Assembly: GCF_017356035.1 (NCBI RefSeq)
Contig: NZ_JAFIQX010000014.1
Coordinates: 112,687-176,686, forward strand
DNA length: 64,000 nt
Direction: 5' to 3'
From: Longitalea luteola
GTDB lineage: Bacteria > Bacteroidota > Bacteroidia > Chitinophagales > Chitinophagaceae
Under the pieces are notes generated by a model. It was not told the DNA's origin and searched no databases. It saw only the letters and a program-made list of their open reading frames with translations. This document shows, piece by piece, positions 45,200-54,889 of the stretch. Positions within the stretch are counted from its first letter, which is position 1, and every line of letters begins with the position of its first letter. A program made the translations under genes and the position numbers.

Positions 45200-46618
45200 A
45201 TGCGAAAAAGTAATATCACTATTTATTCCACCCTGGCATTGGTGGCGCTGCTGGCAGCGTGTCGCATGGGAAAAGATTACCAGCGCTCCGATCTTTCCTT
45301 ACCGGCACAATTTGCCAACACGACCACAGCACCCTCCGATTCCAGTGTGGCAGATATGGAATGGAAAAAGTTCTTTTCAGATCCTACCCTGCAGGCACTG
45401 ATAGGCCATGCATTGGAAAACAGCTTTGATGTACAACTGGCCGTTAAACGGGTTGAAGAAGCCCGCGCCTATGCCAACCAGGCACGGGTGAACTGGGCCC
45501 CTACTATACAGGCTAACATCAATGCTTCTACCTCTTTTCCTTCAGAGAATAGCTTTAATGGTTATTTCCTCAAGAACAGTCTGGGCAAAGATCATATTGA
45601 AGACTATACATTAGGAGCAGGCCTTACCTGGGAAATAGATATCTGGGGCAGGCTGCGCCGCCAACGTGAAGCAGCAGGCGCCCTTTACCAGCAATCATAC
45701 GAAACTGGCCGGGCTGTGCAAACGGCTGTGGTTGCCAACATCGCCAGCAGTTATTACAACCTGCTGATGCTCGATGCGCAACTGGCCATTGCCAAACGTA
45801 ACCTGGCGCTGGGCGATTCCATTGTGAACATCATCAAACTGCAAAAAACGGCCGGTGAGGTTAGTGAATTGGCAGTACAACAGGCAACCGCCCAGCAACA
45901 AACTGCAGCTATCCTGATCCCGCAACTGGAACAACAGATAGCGATCCAGGAAAATACCATCCGTATAATCAGTGGCGACCAGCCAGGTCCCATTGCGCGT
46001 ACTGCACAGTTGAGCAATTACAAAGTCTGGGAGAATTTACCAACCGGCATACCTGCCGCAATGGTAAGCCGCAGGCCCGATGTGCGTGCTAATGAAATGG
46101 CGCTCGTAGCCGCTAATGCCCGGGTTGGCATAGCAGAAGCCAGCTTCTACCCTACATTAAGCATTACAGCCAATGGCGGACTGAATGCCTGGGAGTTCAC
46201 CAATTGGTTCAAAATGCCAGCTTCGCTGTTTGCCCTTGGCGCCGCAGGTCTAACACAACCGATCTTTCAACGCCGTGCGATTAAAACACAGTTTGAAGTT
46301 GCCAAACTGCAGCGCGATCAGGCTGCTATCAGCTTCCGCCAGTCGGCCTACACCGCCATGGGCGAAGTAGCGAATGCCCTGGTGAGACTGGATAAACTGA
46401 AAACGCAATATAAGCTCAGCACCGACAAAGTAAATACGCTGCGCAGCGCTATTGGCAATGCAGAGCTGTTATTCAAAAGTGGTCTGGCCAACTACCTTGA
46501 AGTGATCACTGCCCAGGGCAGCCTCTTACAGGCAGAACTGGACCAGGTAACGGTAGAACGTGACCAGCTGAGCGCGATGGTGGAACTGTACCGTTCACTC
46601 GGTGGGGGATGGAAATAA
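45200..46618 (+). CDS. TolC-family outer-membrane efflux lipoprotein (NodT type)
   Basis: A 472-residue outer-membrane channel of the efflux pump. Lipobox: STLALVALLAAC, with Cys21. Two outer-membrane-efflux repeats follow, each with long helices and a beta-strand pair (NSFDVQLAVKRVEEARAYAN, SRRPDVRANEMALVAANARVGIAEASFYPTLSITANGG, then YLEVITAQGSLLQAELD). NodT features such as GLTWEIDIWGRLRRQ are present. A strong Shine-Dalgarno (AAGGAGAT) lies seven bases before the ATG. It completes the pump with the two genes upstream. Confidence 0.94.
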   Translation: MRKSNITIYSTLALVALLAACRMGKDYQRSDLSLPAQFANTTTAPSDSSVADMEWKKFFSDPTLQALIGHALENSFDVQLAVKRVEEARAYANQARVNWAPTIQANINASTSFPSENSFNGYFLKNSLGKDHIEDYTLGAGLTWEIDIWGRLRRQREAAGALYQQSYETGRAVQTAVVANIASSYYNLLMLDAQLAIAKRNLALGDSIVNIIKLQKTAGEVSELAVQQATAQQQTAAILIPQLEQQIAIQENTIRIISGDQPGPIARTAQLSNYKVWENLPTGIPAAMVSRRPDVRANEMALVAANARVGIAEASFYPTLSITANGGLNAWEFTNWFKMPASLFALGAAGLTQPIFQRRAIKTQFEVAKLQRDQAAISFRQSAYTAMGEVANALVRLDKLKTQYKLSTDKVNTLRSAIGNAELLFKSGLANYLEVITAQGSLLQAELDQVTVERDQLSAMVELYRSLGGGWK

Positions 46619-46730
46619 GGTCAATGTGATGATGTGATAATGTGCTGATTAGCTAATGGAATGACAGGCAGATCGAAATAAAAGAAAGGAAATACCTCTG
46701 AAAGGACAATTGGTTTAGTAGGTAAAATAA

Positions 46731-46760
46731 AAAAGCCCTGGCGATATTGCCGGGGCTTTT
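46731..46760. terminator. Terminator between the channel gene and htpG
   Basis: A 12-bp stem (AAAAGCCCTGGC at 46731-46742, GCCGGGGCTTTT at 46749-46760, one T-G pair) is followed by T bases and flanked by A bases on the left, so it can serve both converging genes. A loose run of 7-8 base ATGTGATG-like units lies at about 46622-46662. Confidence 0.85.
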
Positions 46761-46806
46761 TGTATGCAGCTGTATTCATTTGCACATTTGCAAACCTGCT
46801 ACTTAA

Positions 46807-48702
46807 CTATGCTTCTACTTTAACCGAAGTCTTCTCCGTGCCCATAAGTTCTACGCTACGATTAATAAAGTTAGTAAGGTTCCCGCCTTTCAGCAATCCT
46901 TGTGATAACAGCGCCAGGTCGGCCAGGTTATGAATTACTTTTTCCTGTTTCTGTTTATCACCATCCTTTAACACCTGTTGATAGATGGGATGGTTGCCGT
47001 TCACCGTGAGCGTTACGTCATCGGGCATATTGGCGTAAAAAGCACCCATGGGACCATTCATGGCGGCCATGTCTTTCATCCGGCGCATGAATTCAGGACG
47101 CGTAGCCACTACCGGCGGCGCATCTGTGCTTAAGCCTTTCACTTCTACCGTCATATTGAGGCCAGGCATTTTTATATCGAACAATCCTTTCAGCGTCGAT
47201 TCTTCATCCTTACTTAAAACACTGTCCAGGCTCTCCTGTTTGTCAATGAGGTTATCAGCAATATCAGCATCCACCCGGTTAAAATGAACATCGTTCCATT
47301 TCATTTCCATCTGGTTAATGAACGAAGGATCGATGAGGGTATCGAGCTTCACCACTATAAAACCTTTTGCTTCGGCGCCCCTGATATAGGCATCCTGTTG
47401 AACCAGATCGGTGGTATATAAGATAACCAGTTTACCATCTTTGTTCTTTTGCAGGGTTTCGGCAGCCATGCGGTACTCTTCCAGCGTGTAATACTTCTTC
47501 TCTGTCTCTGTTCCTTCAGCCGCCGGTGCTGCTGCGCTTTCAAACAAATGGAACTTGTTGCCTCTCTCAAGGAATTTGTCGTCGGTCATCATACCATACT
47601 TCACAAACAGGCCCAGGCTATCCCATTTGCCTTCAAACTCTTTTCTTTCTTTATTGAACAGCTCTTCCAGTTTATCGGCCACTTTCTTGGTAATGTGGTT
47701 ATTGATCTTCTTCACATTGGGATCGCCCTGCAGATAGCTGCGGCTTACGTTCAATGGAATATCCGGGCTGTCGATAACCCCATGCAACAGCATCAGGAAC
47801 TCAGGCACAATATCTTTCACTTCATCGGTAACAAACACCTGGTTGCTGTACAGCTGGATCTTGTCTTTCTGAATTTCGTAGCTCTGCTTTATTTTGGGGA
47901 AATACAGGATACCGGTTAAGTTGAACGGATAATCCACATTCAGGTGGATCCAGAACAAAGGAGGCTCGTTGTATGGATACAGCTCTTTATAAAAATTCTG
48001 GTAATCTTCTGTGGTCAGTTCAGACGGCTTCTTTTTCCAGGCAGGCTGCGTATTGTTGATAGGAGCCGCATCTTTTTCTTCCTGTTTATGGCGGAAATAA
48101 ATTGGTATGGGCAGGAAGCGGCAGAAGCGGTTCAGGATACCTTCAATGCGTAATGCATCCAGGAACTCGGCACTTTCTTCATTGATGTGCAAAACGATAT
48201 CGGTGCCCCGGTCAGTTTTGTCAGTTTCTTCGAGCATATATTCCGGACTGCCATCACATTCCCAGCGAACCGCCGGCGTGTCTTCTCTAAAGCTTTTGGT
48301 GAACACTTCCACTTTGTCGCTCACCATAAAGGCAGAGTAAAAGCCCAGACCGAACTTACCGATTATGGCGTTCTCATTCTGCCCTTTGTATTTCTTTACA
48401 AACTCTTCCGCGCCGCTAAATGCCACCTGGTTCAGGTATTTCTCTACTTCAGCTGCCGACATGCCGATACCACGGTCAGAAATAGTAATGGTCTTTTTTT
48501 CCTCGTCGAGTTTTACTTCAATGCGCAGATCGCCGACCTCGCCCTTAGCCTCACCAATAGAAGAAAGTGTTTTTAATTTCTGTGAAGCATCCACAGCGTT
48601 GCTGATCAGCTCGCGCAGAAAGATATCATGATCGCTATAGAGAAATTTTTTAATAATTGGAAAGATATTCTCCGTTTGTACCTGGATGGTCCCTTTTTGC
48701 AT
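46807..48702 (-). CDS. htpG: Chaperone HtpG (Hsp90)
   Basis: The bacterial Hsp90, an ATP-dependent chaperone. The 631-residue product has the GHKL ATPase domain at the N-terminus (LISNAVDASQKL, ITISDRGIGMSAAEV, GKFGLGFYSAFMV), the middle client domain (ILYFPKIKQSYEIQKDKIQLY, VFVTDEVKDIVPEFL) and the C-terminal dimerisation domain (ARPEFMRRMKDMAA-like PEFMRRMKDM). Residues EESAEFLDALRIEG follow HSP90 spacing. The gene stands alone between the efflux operon and the nuclease gene. Confidence 0.97.
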   Translation of the reverse strand: MQKGTIQVQTENIFPIIKKFLYSDHDIFLRELISNAVDASQKLKTLSSIGEAKGEVGDLRIEVKLDEEKKTITISDRGIGMSAAEVEKYLNQVAFSGAEEFVKKYKGQNENAIIGKFGLGFYSAFMVSDKVEVFTKSFREDTPAVRWECDGSPEYMLEETDKTDRGTDIVLHINEESAEFLDALRIEGILNRFCRFLPIPIYFRHKQEEKDAAPINNTQPAWKKKPSELTTEDYQNFYKELYPYNEPPLFWIHLNVDYPFNLTGILYFPKIKQSYEIQKDKIQLYSNQVFVTDEVKDIVPEFLMLLHGVIDSPDIPLNVSRSYLQGDPNVKKINNHITKKVADKLEELFNKERKEFEGKWDSLGLFVKYGMMTDDKFLERGNKFHLFESAAAPAAEGTETEKKYYTLEEYRMAAETLQKNKDGKLVILYTTDLVQQDAYIRGAEAKGFIVVKLDTLIDPSFINQMEMKWNDVHFNRVDADIADNLIDKQESLDSVLSKDEESTLKGLFDIKMPGLNMTVEVKGLSTDAPPVVATRPEFMRRMKDMAAMNGPMGAFYANMPDDVTLTVNGNHPIYQQVLKDGDKQKQEKVIHNLADLALLSQGLLKGGNLTNFINRSVELMGTEKTSVKVEA

Positions 48703-48730
48703 ATTGAACGTTTTTGGCAGTTAATATTTT

Positions 48731-48851
48731 ACGCTGAACGCTTAAAGCGGAACGCTGAACGCTTGTTCCCGAAATTCGGGCGTACGCCAAAACTCAGACA
48801 AGCATATATACGGGTTGAACGCTATGCGTTTAGCGTTGTGCGTTTAGCGTA
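48731..48851. repeat. Heptamer arrays, two inverted blocks (ACGCTGA / TAGCGTT)
   Basis: Block one, 48731-48765: ACGCTGA, ACGCTTA, AAGCGGA, ACGCTGA, ACGCTTG. Block two, 48817-48851: GAACGCT, ATGCGTT, TAGCGTT, GTGCGTT, TAGCGTA, which is close to the reverse complement of block one. Between them lies CCCGAAATTCGGG (48768-48780), a short palindrome. Confidence 0.75.
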
Positions 48852-49012
48852 CCAAAGAGAGTGCCATTGGCCTGCCAAGCCATAAAATCGGCAAAAATGT
48901 CAGCCTGGCTGTTTACCTGTCTCAAACCTGGGAATAAAGACGCGCCAGGGAGCCACCTTCGGAGGTCCGGAGAGTAAAATGTCTTGGTTACTATTATTTT
49001 TTATACCCGCCA

Positions 49013-49048
49013 TCAAAAAAAAGTGCGTCCTGATCATCCAGGACGCAC
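49013..49048 (-). terminator. Terminator of the 49071-52367 gene
   Basis: A perfect 10-bp stem (GTGCGTCCTG at 49023-49032, CAGGACGCAC at 49039-49048, loop ATCATC) followed on the minus strand by a run of T bases. Confidence 0.9.
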
Positions 49049-49070
49049 GCTTGCAGCACGTGATTCACAA

Positions 49071-52000
49071 CTACCGTTTCATAAACTTGATCGTATAATG
49101 TTCTTCTGCATTATCGGCCTTCAATATATACACACCTGGCGCCAGGCTGTACAGTCTGTTATTCAATTGCCGGGTCAGTTGATCTACCGGGCCTGAACCT
49201 GTAACTACTACGCGGCCATCAACACCGCTCACCCGCATTGTGTAACTCTTACCGTTTGTATTGATGTTTATGTTTACATAACTGGTCACGGGGTTAGGCA
49301 ACAGCACAAGCGCAGCTTTACCCTCAGTATTCATGCGAACGGTGGCTAGTGAAGAACGGGAAAACTGGCCATCCGCATCCACCTGTTGCAACCGGTAATA
49401 ACTGGTGCCTGGTAGCGGATTCACATCTACGAACTGGTAATGCAGTTCTTGTTCGCTGTTTCCCGCCCCTGCTACCCTGCCAATGGCAGTAAAGTTTTTA
49501 CCATCTGCAGAACGTTCAATAACAAAATACTTATTGTTCTGCTCCATGGCCGTCGTCCAGCGCACCATTACCGAGTTACCCGTTGGCTTTGCAGTGAAAT
49601 CAAGCAAAGTAATGGGTAATGGCCCCTGAGGAGCTAATGTAAACCTGGTATATACCGGCAGGTGGTCAGAAGCCGTATTGGCGCCATAACCGGAGATATA
49701 TAACCGCGGATCTTCAATGGCAACTGAACTATCGATATAATTCAATCTCATTGGCCCGGTGATAACAATGTGATCTATCAAACCCGAACCACCTAAAAAG
49801 CTCACCTTGCCGGCACTGTCGAGTGAACGCGTTAATGGTGCATAACCCGTATTGTCAGTAACAAACGCATTGTATGACGACACCGCAGCACCTGCATATA
49901 TTGAACCATACAACCGGTCGTTGTAATCGCCCAGGATGATCACATTATCGTTCCTGTACAGGGCATCGAGCGTATCTTTTAATACCTGTGCATCAAACAG
50001 GCGACGGTTGTAGTCTCCGGCTTCCGATCCTGATTTACCGTGGAGAACAACCAATCTTATCTTCTTCGATTGTCCGTTTATGGTAGCATTGAAGGTGGCC
50101 ATATAGGGTAGGCGGCCTGAAGCCCAGAAATTATCATTCACCCTACTGGAATGACCAGCCAGCACGCTGTCATACATGGCTTCGAATAACGGCCGCGGCG
50201 GCTCTGCTACCGATAATGCCATGGTAGCCGTATTATAAATAAAGCCAATTTTCTGTGGCGGAAAATCAGGATCGGCCGGTTGGAAGGAATAAGACCACCG
50301 GCTTGAGGTCACCGCTGAATATCCCGGCAATTTCAACAACAACTCATTCAGGGCAGAATCGCTCGATACTTCTTCAAATGCAACCACATCCATATTCAAG
50401 CGCTGCATCACCGTGGCTATATTATTGATCTGTGTAGTGATCTTGGCGGGTGTTGCATTGTTGGTTGAATTGGATCCAAAAAAGGCCAGGTTATAACAGG
50501 CCACATCGAAAGTTTCTGACCTGGGATAAGAAGAACCAGATAAAGCAACACTGTTCTTGTTGATACCGGTTCCACTGATAGTCAAATTACCACTAATGGT
50601 TAGTTTTTTAACAGTAGGTGAAAAACGGATGTACACGGTTGTACCGGCTGCCGCTGTTGCCTGATCGATCAACAAAGGGTTGGTACTGAAATTTACATTA
50701 TCAGTTGACAGCTGATACCCGGCGGGTACCGTTAAAGTGATATCAGTGTTGCCTACTGCCCGTACCGACACTGCCTGTCCGGTTGAATGGCCACCGGCAG
50801 CTACTTCACCAAAATTCAGCTGGGCGGGGCTAACCGATAATAATGTAGACTGATCTGTAAGAGCCACATCATCTATCGACCAGCGGGCGGCATTCGTTGC
50901 CGGCGAAGAAGTATACCGGAAAGCTATGTACACGTTGGGCGCGCTTTTATAAGCACTCAGGTCAATGTTATCAGATAAAGTCCATACAGTTTCGGCTGTA
51001 CCGGGTGGCGTTGGAAAGTTGGCTGTTAATGCTGTCCAGGTAGCGGTGGTTGGACTGCTGCTGCCATCATAGTCAGTAGAAACATACAAGTTTAACAGAG
51101 GCCCGGTAAATTCGCCGCGGCTATAAAAACTCAATACCGGCATATTCACCATTCCGCCCAGGTGCAATGCCGGTGATATCAGCCAGGCTTCGTTGGTTTG
51201 CGCGCTTCCAGCTACAAAACCATTTACCGATACGCCATTGGTGCTGTTGCGGCCAAACTGGCTACAGCCCCATTTTTGTGAACCTGTTGTATTGATCGAT
51301 AACCAGCCTGCCCCGGGAAGCCCGTTTACCGTACACGAATTAAAATTAAAGGCTGCGGCAGCAGGATCGATGGCTTCGCCCGACAAAGGGATGCTTTTAT
51401 CGGCGGCGCCTGCACTGGTATGCAAAATGGCGCCATTGAATGCACCCAGCGAAACAGGCGAAAAACGAACATATACTTTCTTTCCTGCCATCGCATCCCC
51501 GGCGGTTATGGATGCATTTGTTGAAAAGATTACGCTATCCAATGACAGGGAAAAGGGAGCCCCTGTAGTAAGAAAAACCCCGGCTGTAAGATCTGAGCCG
51601 CTTACCGTATATGACAAAGTGGAGGTAGTGTTTATATGCGTGCCCTGAAAATTCAAGACCGGCGCGCTAACCGCTAACACCGGAGAACCCGATACAACAG
51701 TTGCCGAACCATTGAACGTTACATTATCGATACTGAATGTACCGCCACTGGCTTCCGCATCCCATGCATAAAACCGGAAGGTAACCGCAGCAGTAAGCCC
51801 TGAAAAACCAGTCAATGTAACGGTACTGCCATTGTTTGCAGCAGTGGCTGCATCCAGCACCTGGAATACATTGCCGGCATTTATCAACAAACTGGTGTTC
51901 GCTGGATTTATAGAGGCCGGAAGGTTAGCGGCAAAGCCATCGCGGCTCGATCTTACGCTATAATGTCTTATACCGGTGCCCGAACGCTGTAAAGTAAATG

Positions 52001-52367
52001 TGACGGAAGTTAGGTCAACTGCATAGCCGGCAGCTGGAGTAAGCGTAACCTCGTAGTACTGGCCCAGGTCAATGGAGCCGGAAAAACTGTTATCATCGCC
52101 ATTGGCAGCTCCCAGCGGCCAGCCTGTAAAACTAAAGCGGCCTGCCGCATTGGGATTTGCACTCAGGGCGCTACCTGAAGGCGCCACGGCTGCAAAACTG
52201 CCAAATGTCAATCCAGTGGCAACAGGCACAGCCGTAGGATCAGTTCTGCCTGAACTGGTAGAAACACCGGTAAAATTGTAAATACCGGAAAATGTTTGAC
52301 TGTAAGAAATAAAGGATACAGCTAGCACTGGCAATAGCAGGCCAAGCCGGAGTAAAAATTTACCCAT
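49071..52367 (-). CDS. Secreted EEP-fold nuclease/phosphatase-like protein with T9SS signal
   Basis: A 1098-residue secreted protein. Signal peptide: LLRLGLLLPVLAVSFISYSQ. A beta-rich N-terminal part and a choice-of-anchor-like module (AGWLSINTTGSQKWGCSQFG ... RWSIDDVALTDQ) lead to the central endonuclease/exonuclease/phosphatase domain at about 610-915. Its catalytic motifs are FEEVSSDS (Glu near 662), VLHGKSG (His near 775), GDYNDR (Asp/Asn near 812) and SDHLPV (near 902). A fibronectin-like module (LPITLLDFTAKPTGN) and a T9SS type A sorting tail (LLPNPVTSYVNININ ... YSLAPGVYILKADN) follow. It is probably an extracellular DNase or phosphodiesterase exported by the T9SS. Confidence 0.88.
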   Translation of the reverse strand: MGKFLLRLGLLLPVLAVSFISYSQTFSGIYNFTGVSTSSGRTDPTAVPVATGLTFGSFAAVAPSGSALSANPNAAGRFSFTGWPLGAANGDDNSFSGSIDLGQYYEVTLTPAAGYAVDLTSVTFTLQRSGTGIRHYSVRSSRDGFAANLPASINPANTSLLINAGNVFQVLDAATAANNGSTVTLTGFSGLTAAVTFRFYAWDAEASGGTFSIDNVTFNGSATVVSGSPVLAVSAPVLNFQGTHINTTSTLSYTVSGSDLTAGVFLTTGAPFSLSLDSVIFSTNASITAGDAMAGKKVYVRFSPVSLGAFNGAILHTSAGAADKSIPLSGEAIDPAAAAFNFNSCTVNGLPGAGWLSINTTGSQKWGCSQFGRNSTNGVSVNGFVAGSAQTNEAWLISPALHLGGMVNMPVLSFYSRGEFTGPLLNLYVSTDYDGSSSPTTATWTALTANFPTPPGTAETVWTLSDNIDLSAYKSAPNVYIAFRYTSSPATNAARWSIDDVALTDQSTLLSVSPAQLNFGEVAAGGHSTGQAVSVRAVGNTDITLTVPAGYQLSTDNVNFSTNPLLIDQATAAAGTTVYIRFSPTVKKLTISGNLTISGTGINKNSVALSGSSYPRSETFDVACYNLAFFGSNSTNNATPAKITTQINNIATVMQRLNMDVVAFEEVSSDSALNELLLKLPGYSAVTSSRWSYSFQPADPDFPPQKIGFIYNTATMALSVAEPPRPLFEAMYDSVLAGHSSRVNDNFWASGRLPYMATFNATINGQSKKIRLVVLHGKSGSEAGDYNRRLFDAQVLKDTLDALYRNDNVIILGDYNDRLYGSIYAGAAVSSYNAFVTDNTGYAPLTRSLDSAGKVSFLGGSGLIDHIVITGPMRLNYIDSSVAIEDPRLYISGYGANTASDHLPVYTRFTLAPQGPLPITLLDFTAKPTGNSVMVRWTTAMEQNNKYFVIERSADGKNFTAIGRVAGAGNSEQELHYQFVDVNPLPGTSYYRLQQVDADGQFSRSSLATVRMNTEGKAALVLLPNPVTSYVNININTNGKSYTMRVSGVDGRVVVTGSGPVDQLTRQLNNRLYSLAPGVYILKADNAEEHYTIKFMKR

Positions 52368-52469
52368 AAATTGTAATTGATTACTAAATTAATTGATAAT
52401 GAGGCCTTTCTATCGGTCTAGCAGTGGGATCAAGTCAAGGGGATGTCGACTTTTAAGGAAACAAATCTA

Positions 52470-52485
52470 GCAGCTTTAAAGCTGC
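52470..52485. promoter_or_regulatory. Perfect 16-bp palindrome GCAGCTTTAAAGCTGC
   Basis: In the 52368-52659 gap between the secreted nuclease gene and rpsF. On the minus strand it directly precedes a TAGATTTG box (52469-52462), the possible -7 element of the nuclease gene, so it would sit in that promoter's spacer. Candidate operator; no matching regulator can be named. Confidence 0.6.
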
Positions 52486-52584
52486 AGGTTTATTATTAAA
52501 CAATTAAGTTATCGCTTTTTTTACGGTGCAACTGCTAATTTTGACATTAATTTAATCTCCATTTGTCGCTTCTTTTTCAGGCTA

Positions 52585-52616
52585 TTTGCCTATTTGGCCG
52601 GATTGTCCTACTTTTG
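52585..52616 (+). promoter_or_regulatory. Promoter of the rpsF operon (TTTG-N20-TACTTTTG)
   Basis: TTTG (52585-52588), a 20-base spacer and TACTTTTG (52609-52616) match the Bacteroidota consensus closely, 43 bases before rpsF. Confidence 0.82.
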
Positions 52617-52659
52617 CAGCCCATTTTAAAATTATTTTTTAACCAACAAACAGGGATCA

Positions 52660-53013
52660 ATGAACAATTACGAATTGATGGTGATTTTTACCCCTGTGCT
52701 TTCTGACGATGATTTCAAAGCGTCTCAGAAAAAATACACCGACTATATCAAAAGTATCGGCGGTGAAATAGTGCACGAAAATCCCTGGGGATTAAAATCA
52801 CTGGCGTATCCGATCCAGAAAAAGACCACTGGTCTGTACTGGGTAATGGAGTACAAAGCGCCATCCAACCTCAATGAGCAATTGAAAATTCAATTGCTGC
52901 GTGACGACAATGTATTGCGTCACATGTTCACTGTGCTCGATAAATACGCCGTCGAGTACAATGGTAAAAAGAGAAGTGGTGTACCTACAGGAACTGAAAA
53001 AGTAGAGTTATAG
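52660..53013 (+). CDS. rpsF: 30S ribosomal protein bS6
   Basis: bS6 binds 16S rRNA with bS18 in the small-subunit platform. The 117-residue product has the conserved start ([17 protein letters not shown]) and the [23 protein letters not shown] core, with the C-terminal [11 protein letters not shown]. It is the first gene of the rpsF-rpsR-rplI operon behind a good promoter; two bases separate it from rpsR. Confidence 0.96.
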   Translation: MNNYELMVIFTPVLSDDDFKASQKKYTDYIKSIGGEIVHENPWGLKSLAYPIQKKTTGLYWVMEYKAPSNLNEQLKIQLLRDDNVLRHMFTVLDKYAVEYNGKKRSGVPTGTEKVEL

Positions 53014-53014
53014 T

Positions 53015-53281
53015 ATGGCAAAAGCAAATGAGATAAAGTACCTGACCGCCATTAAAACCGAGAAGCCGCGCAAGAAATTCTGCCGCTTCAAGAAATATGG
53101 CATCAAGTATGTCGACTACAAGGACGCTGAGTTCCTGAAAAAATTCCTGAACGAACAAGGTAAATTACTGCCCCGCCGCATTACCGGTAACTCGCTGAAG
53201 TACCAGCGTAAAGTAGCGCAGGCTGTAAAAAAAGCCCGTCAAATGGCATTATTGCCGTACGTAACTGACCTTTTAAAGTAG
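53015..53281 (+). CDS. rpsR: 30S ribosomal protein bS18
   Basis: An 88-residue bS18 with the typical core [27 protein letters not shown] and a C-terminal helix [19 protein letters not shown]. It pairs with bS6 on 16S rRNA. It lies between rpsF and rplI in the usual order. Confidence 0.96.
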   Translation: MAKANEIKYLTAIKTEKPRKKFCRFKKYGIKYVDYKDAEFLKKFLNEQGKLLPRRITGNSLKYQRKVAQAVKKARQMALLPYVTDLLK

Positions 53282-53290
53282 GAGGACACC

Positions 53291-53737
53291 ATGGAAATAA
53301 TACTGATTCAAGACGTAGACAATCTGGGTGCTGCCAACGAGGTAGTTAAAGTACGCAATGGCTATGCCCGTAACTTTCTTATCCCCCGCAAGTTTGCAGT
53401 AGAAGCCAGTCCTTCTAACCTCAAACAATTAGAGGAAAAAAGAAAGCAGATTGAAAAGAAAGAAAAGCAGATGTTGTCTGCTATCAATGAGGTTATCGCT
53501 AAATTGAAAGAAGGCGCCCTGAAGATCGGAGCTAAATCCGGTACCAGCGGCAAGATCTTCGGTAGCGTTACTTCATTACAACTGAGCCGCGCCATCCGCG
53601 AGCAAAAAGGTTATGAGATCGATCGTAAGAAGATCTCTCTGCCTGATGAAGTAAAAGAACTGGGCGCTTATAAAGCTACCATCGATTTCGGCAATGGTCA
53701 CAGCACCGAGCTGGAATTTGAAGTAGTGGCCGAGTAA
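53291..53737 (+). CDS. rplI: 50S ribosomal protein bL9
   Basis: A 148-residue bL9 with the N-terminal globular signature (MEIILIQDVDNLGAANEVVKVRNGYARNFLIP), the long connecting helix (QLEEKRKQIEKKEKQMLSAI) and the C-terminal domain. A strong ribosome-binding site (GGAGG) lies eight bases before the ATG. A good terminator follows at 53761-53789. Confidence 0.96.
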   Translation: MEIILIQDVDNLGAANEVVKVRNGYARNFLIPRKFAVEASPSNLKQLEEKRKQIEKKEKQMLSAINEVIAKLKEGALKIGAKSGTSGKIFGSVTSLQLSRAIREQKGYEIDRKKISLPDEVKELGAYKATIDFGNGHSTELEFEVVAE

Positions 53738-53760
53738 TACGTTCCCATTTCAATAAAATC

Positions 53761-53799
53761 AGCCTTTTCTGCCATTGGCAGGAAAGGCTTTTCTTTTAG
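53761..53799 (+). terminator. Terminator of the rpsF-rpsR-rplI operon
   Basis: A 13-bp stem (AGCCTTTTCTGCC and GGCAGGAAAGGCT, one T-G pair) with loop ATT, followed by TTTCTTTT. A second short inverted repeat (GATATGTA / TACATATC) lies at 53802-53824. Confidence 0.9.
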
Positions 53800-53957
53800 C
53801 GGATATGTATAAAATTTACATATCTGCCCCATTCCCCAATTTGAGGTGAACTGCTCATCCACATAAAAATACCCCTACCATTCATTAAGTACTTGTCTTG
53901 GATCAATTACGTAATTTGTGCAAACCCGCACCCTTATTGGATGAGAGATTTTTTTTA

Positions 53958-53989
53958 TTGTTTAAATCAAATTATTTCTCCTATCTTCA
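53958..53989 (+). promoter_or_regulatory. Possible promoter of the RRM gene (TTG-N21-TATCTTCA)
   Basis: TTG (53958-53960) and TATCTTCA (53982-53989) at a 21-base spacing are a partial fit to the consensus. Transcription from here would leave a leader of about 115 bases, common for cold-shock RNA-binding proteins (inference). The gap 53738-54112 otherwise holds only the terminator and the small inverted repeat. Confidence 0.35.
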
Positions 53990-54112
53990 TGTTTAGATTA
54001 ATGTCTTAGTTCTCATGTTCTGCAGTGTCTTACCTGTTTTTCGGTTTCCTCAGTTCATTGTAGCAACTATTGCCATTATCCTTTTTTTCAGAACACTAAA
54101 ATTTTCGTTACA

Positions 54113-54478
54113 ATGAACATCTATGTAGGGAACCTCTCCTGGCAAATGACCGATGAGGATTTAAGAACCCTGTTCGAGCAGTACGGCTCAGTTACTTCTG
54201 CTAAAATCGTAAAGGACAAAACCAGCGGACGTAGCAAAGGTTTTGGATTCGTAGAAATGCCTGAGGACGGCGAAGCTCAAAACGCGCTGACCAGCTTATA
54301 CGAGTCTGAAGTTTTAGGCCGTAAGATTATCGTCAACGAAGCTCAACCAAAACCACAAGGTGGTGGTGGCGGTGGATTCAAAAAACGCAGCTTCGGTGGC
54401 GGCGGCGGCGGCGGTGGCTACAAAAAAGGTGGCTACAATCGCGGCGGTGGCGGCGGTGGATACAACCGGGATTATTAA
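54113..54478 (+). CDS. RRM RNA-binding protein with glycine-rich tail
   Basis: A 121-residue RNA-binding protein. The single RRM (about 1-78) has RNP2 (IYVGNL) and RNP1 (KGFGFVEM). The tail from about 84 is Gly-rich with Arg/Tyr/Lys (repeats of GGGG with YKKGGYNRGG). This architecture is widespread in Bacteroidota and cyanobacteria and is linked to cold or RNA-chaperone roles. A strong terminator follows at 54509-54545. Confidence 0.92.
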   Translation: MNIYVGNLSWQMTDEDLRTLFEQYGSVTSAKIVKDKTSGRSKGFGFVEMPEDGEAQNALTSLYESEVLGRKIIVNEAQPKPQGGGGGGFKKRSFGGGGGGGGYKKGGYNRGGGGGGYNRDY

Positions 54479-54508
54479 TAATAATACGATCAAAACGCCT
54501 TAATATAA

Positions 54509-54545
54509 AATCCTTCCGGATGACCTCCGGAGGGATTTTTTTTTG
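54509..54545 (+). terminator. Terminator of the RRM gene
   Basis: An 11-bp stem (AATCCTTCCGG at 54509-54519, CCGGAGGGATT at 54527-54537, one T-G pair) followed by nine T bases. Confidence 0.9.
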
Positions 54546-54554
54546 CCGCCTGTG

Positions 54555-54801
54555 AAGCAATAGACAATAGACAAAACGCAAAAGAAAAAAGGCAGAAAGG
54601 CAGAAAGGAACAACCGGTACAATGGACAACAGACAATAGACAAAAGAGGCAACAAGGCATACGAAACAACAATAGACAAAAGGTAACAGGCAGGTCACAA
54701 AACTTTGAACTATGAACGAAGGCAAATCTTGAAATGCATGAGTTTTGAACTATGAACAAAACTAGGACCCAAGAACTATGAACGGTGAACTATAAACTGT
54801 A
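54555..54801. repeat. Degenerate heptamer-type repeats after the RRM gene
   Basis: Mixed 7-8 base units: TAGACAA x2, AACGCAA, AAGGCAG, ACAACAG, ACAATAG, ACAAAAG, and a cleaner run at 54774-54801 (AACTATG, AACGGTG, AACTATA, AACTGTA). It shares AACTATG with 11018-11073. Confidence 0.65.
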
Positions 54802-54889
54802 AACTTCTTAATACGCTTTTAATAGCAATTTAACGCCCAGTCAATATTTAGGATTGATCTTCAACATCAGGAAAAAAGCATAGTCCCAA

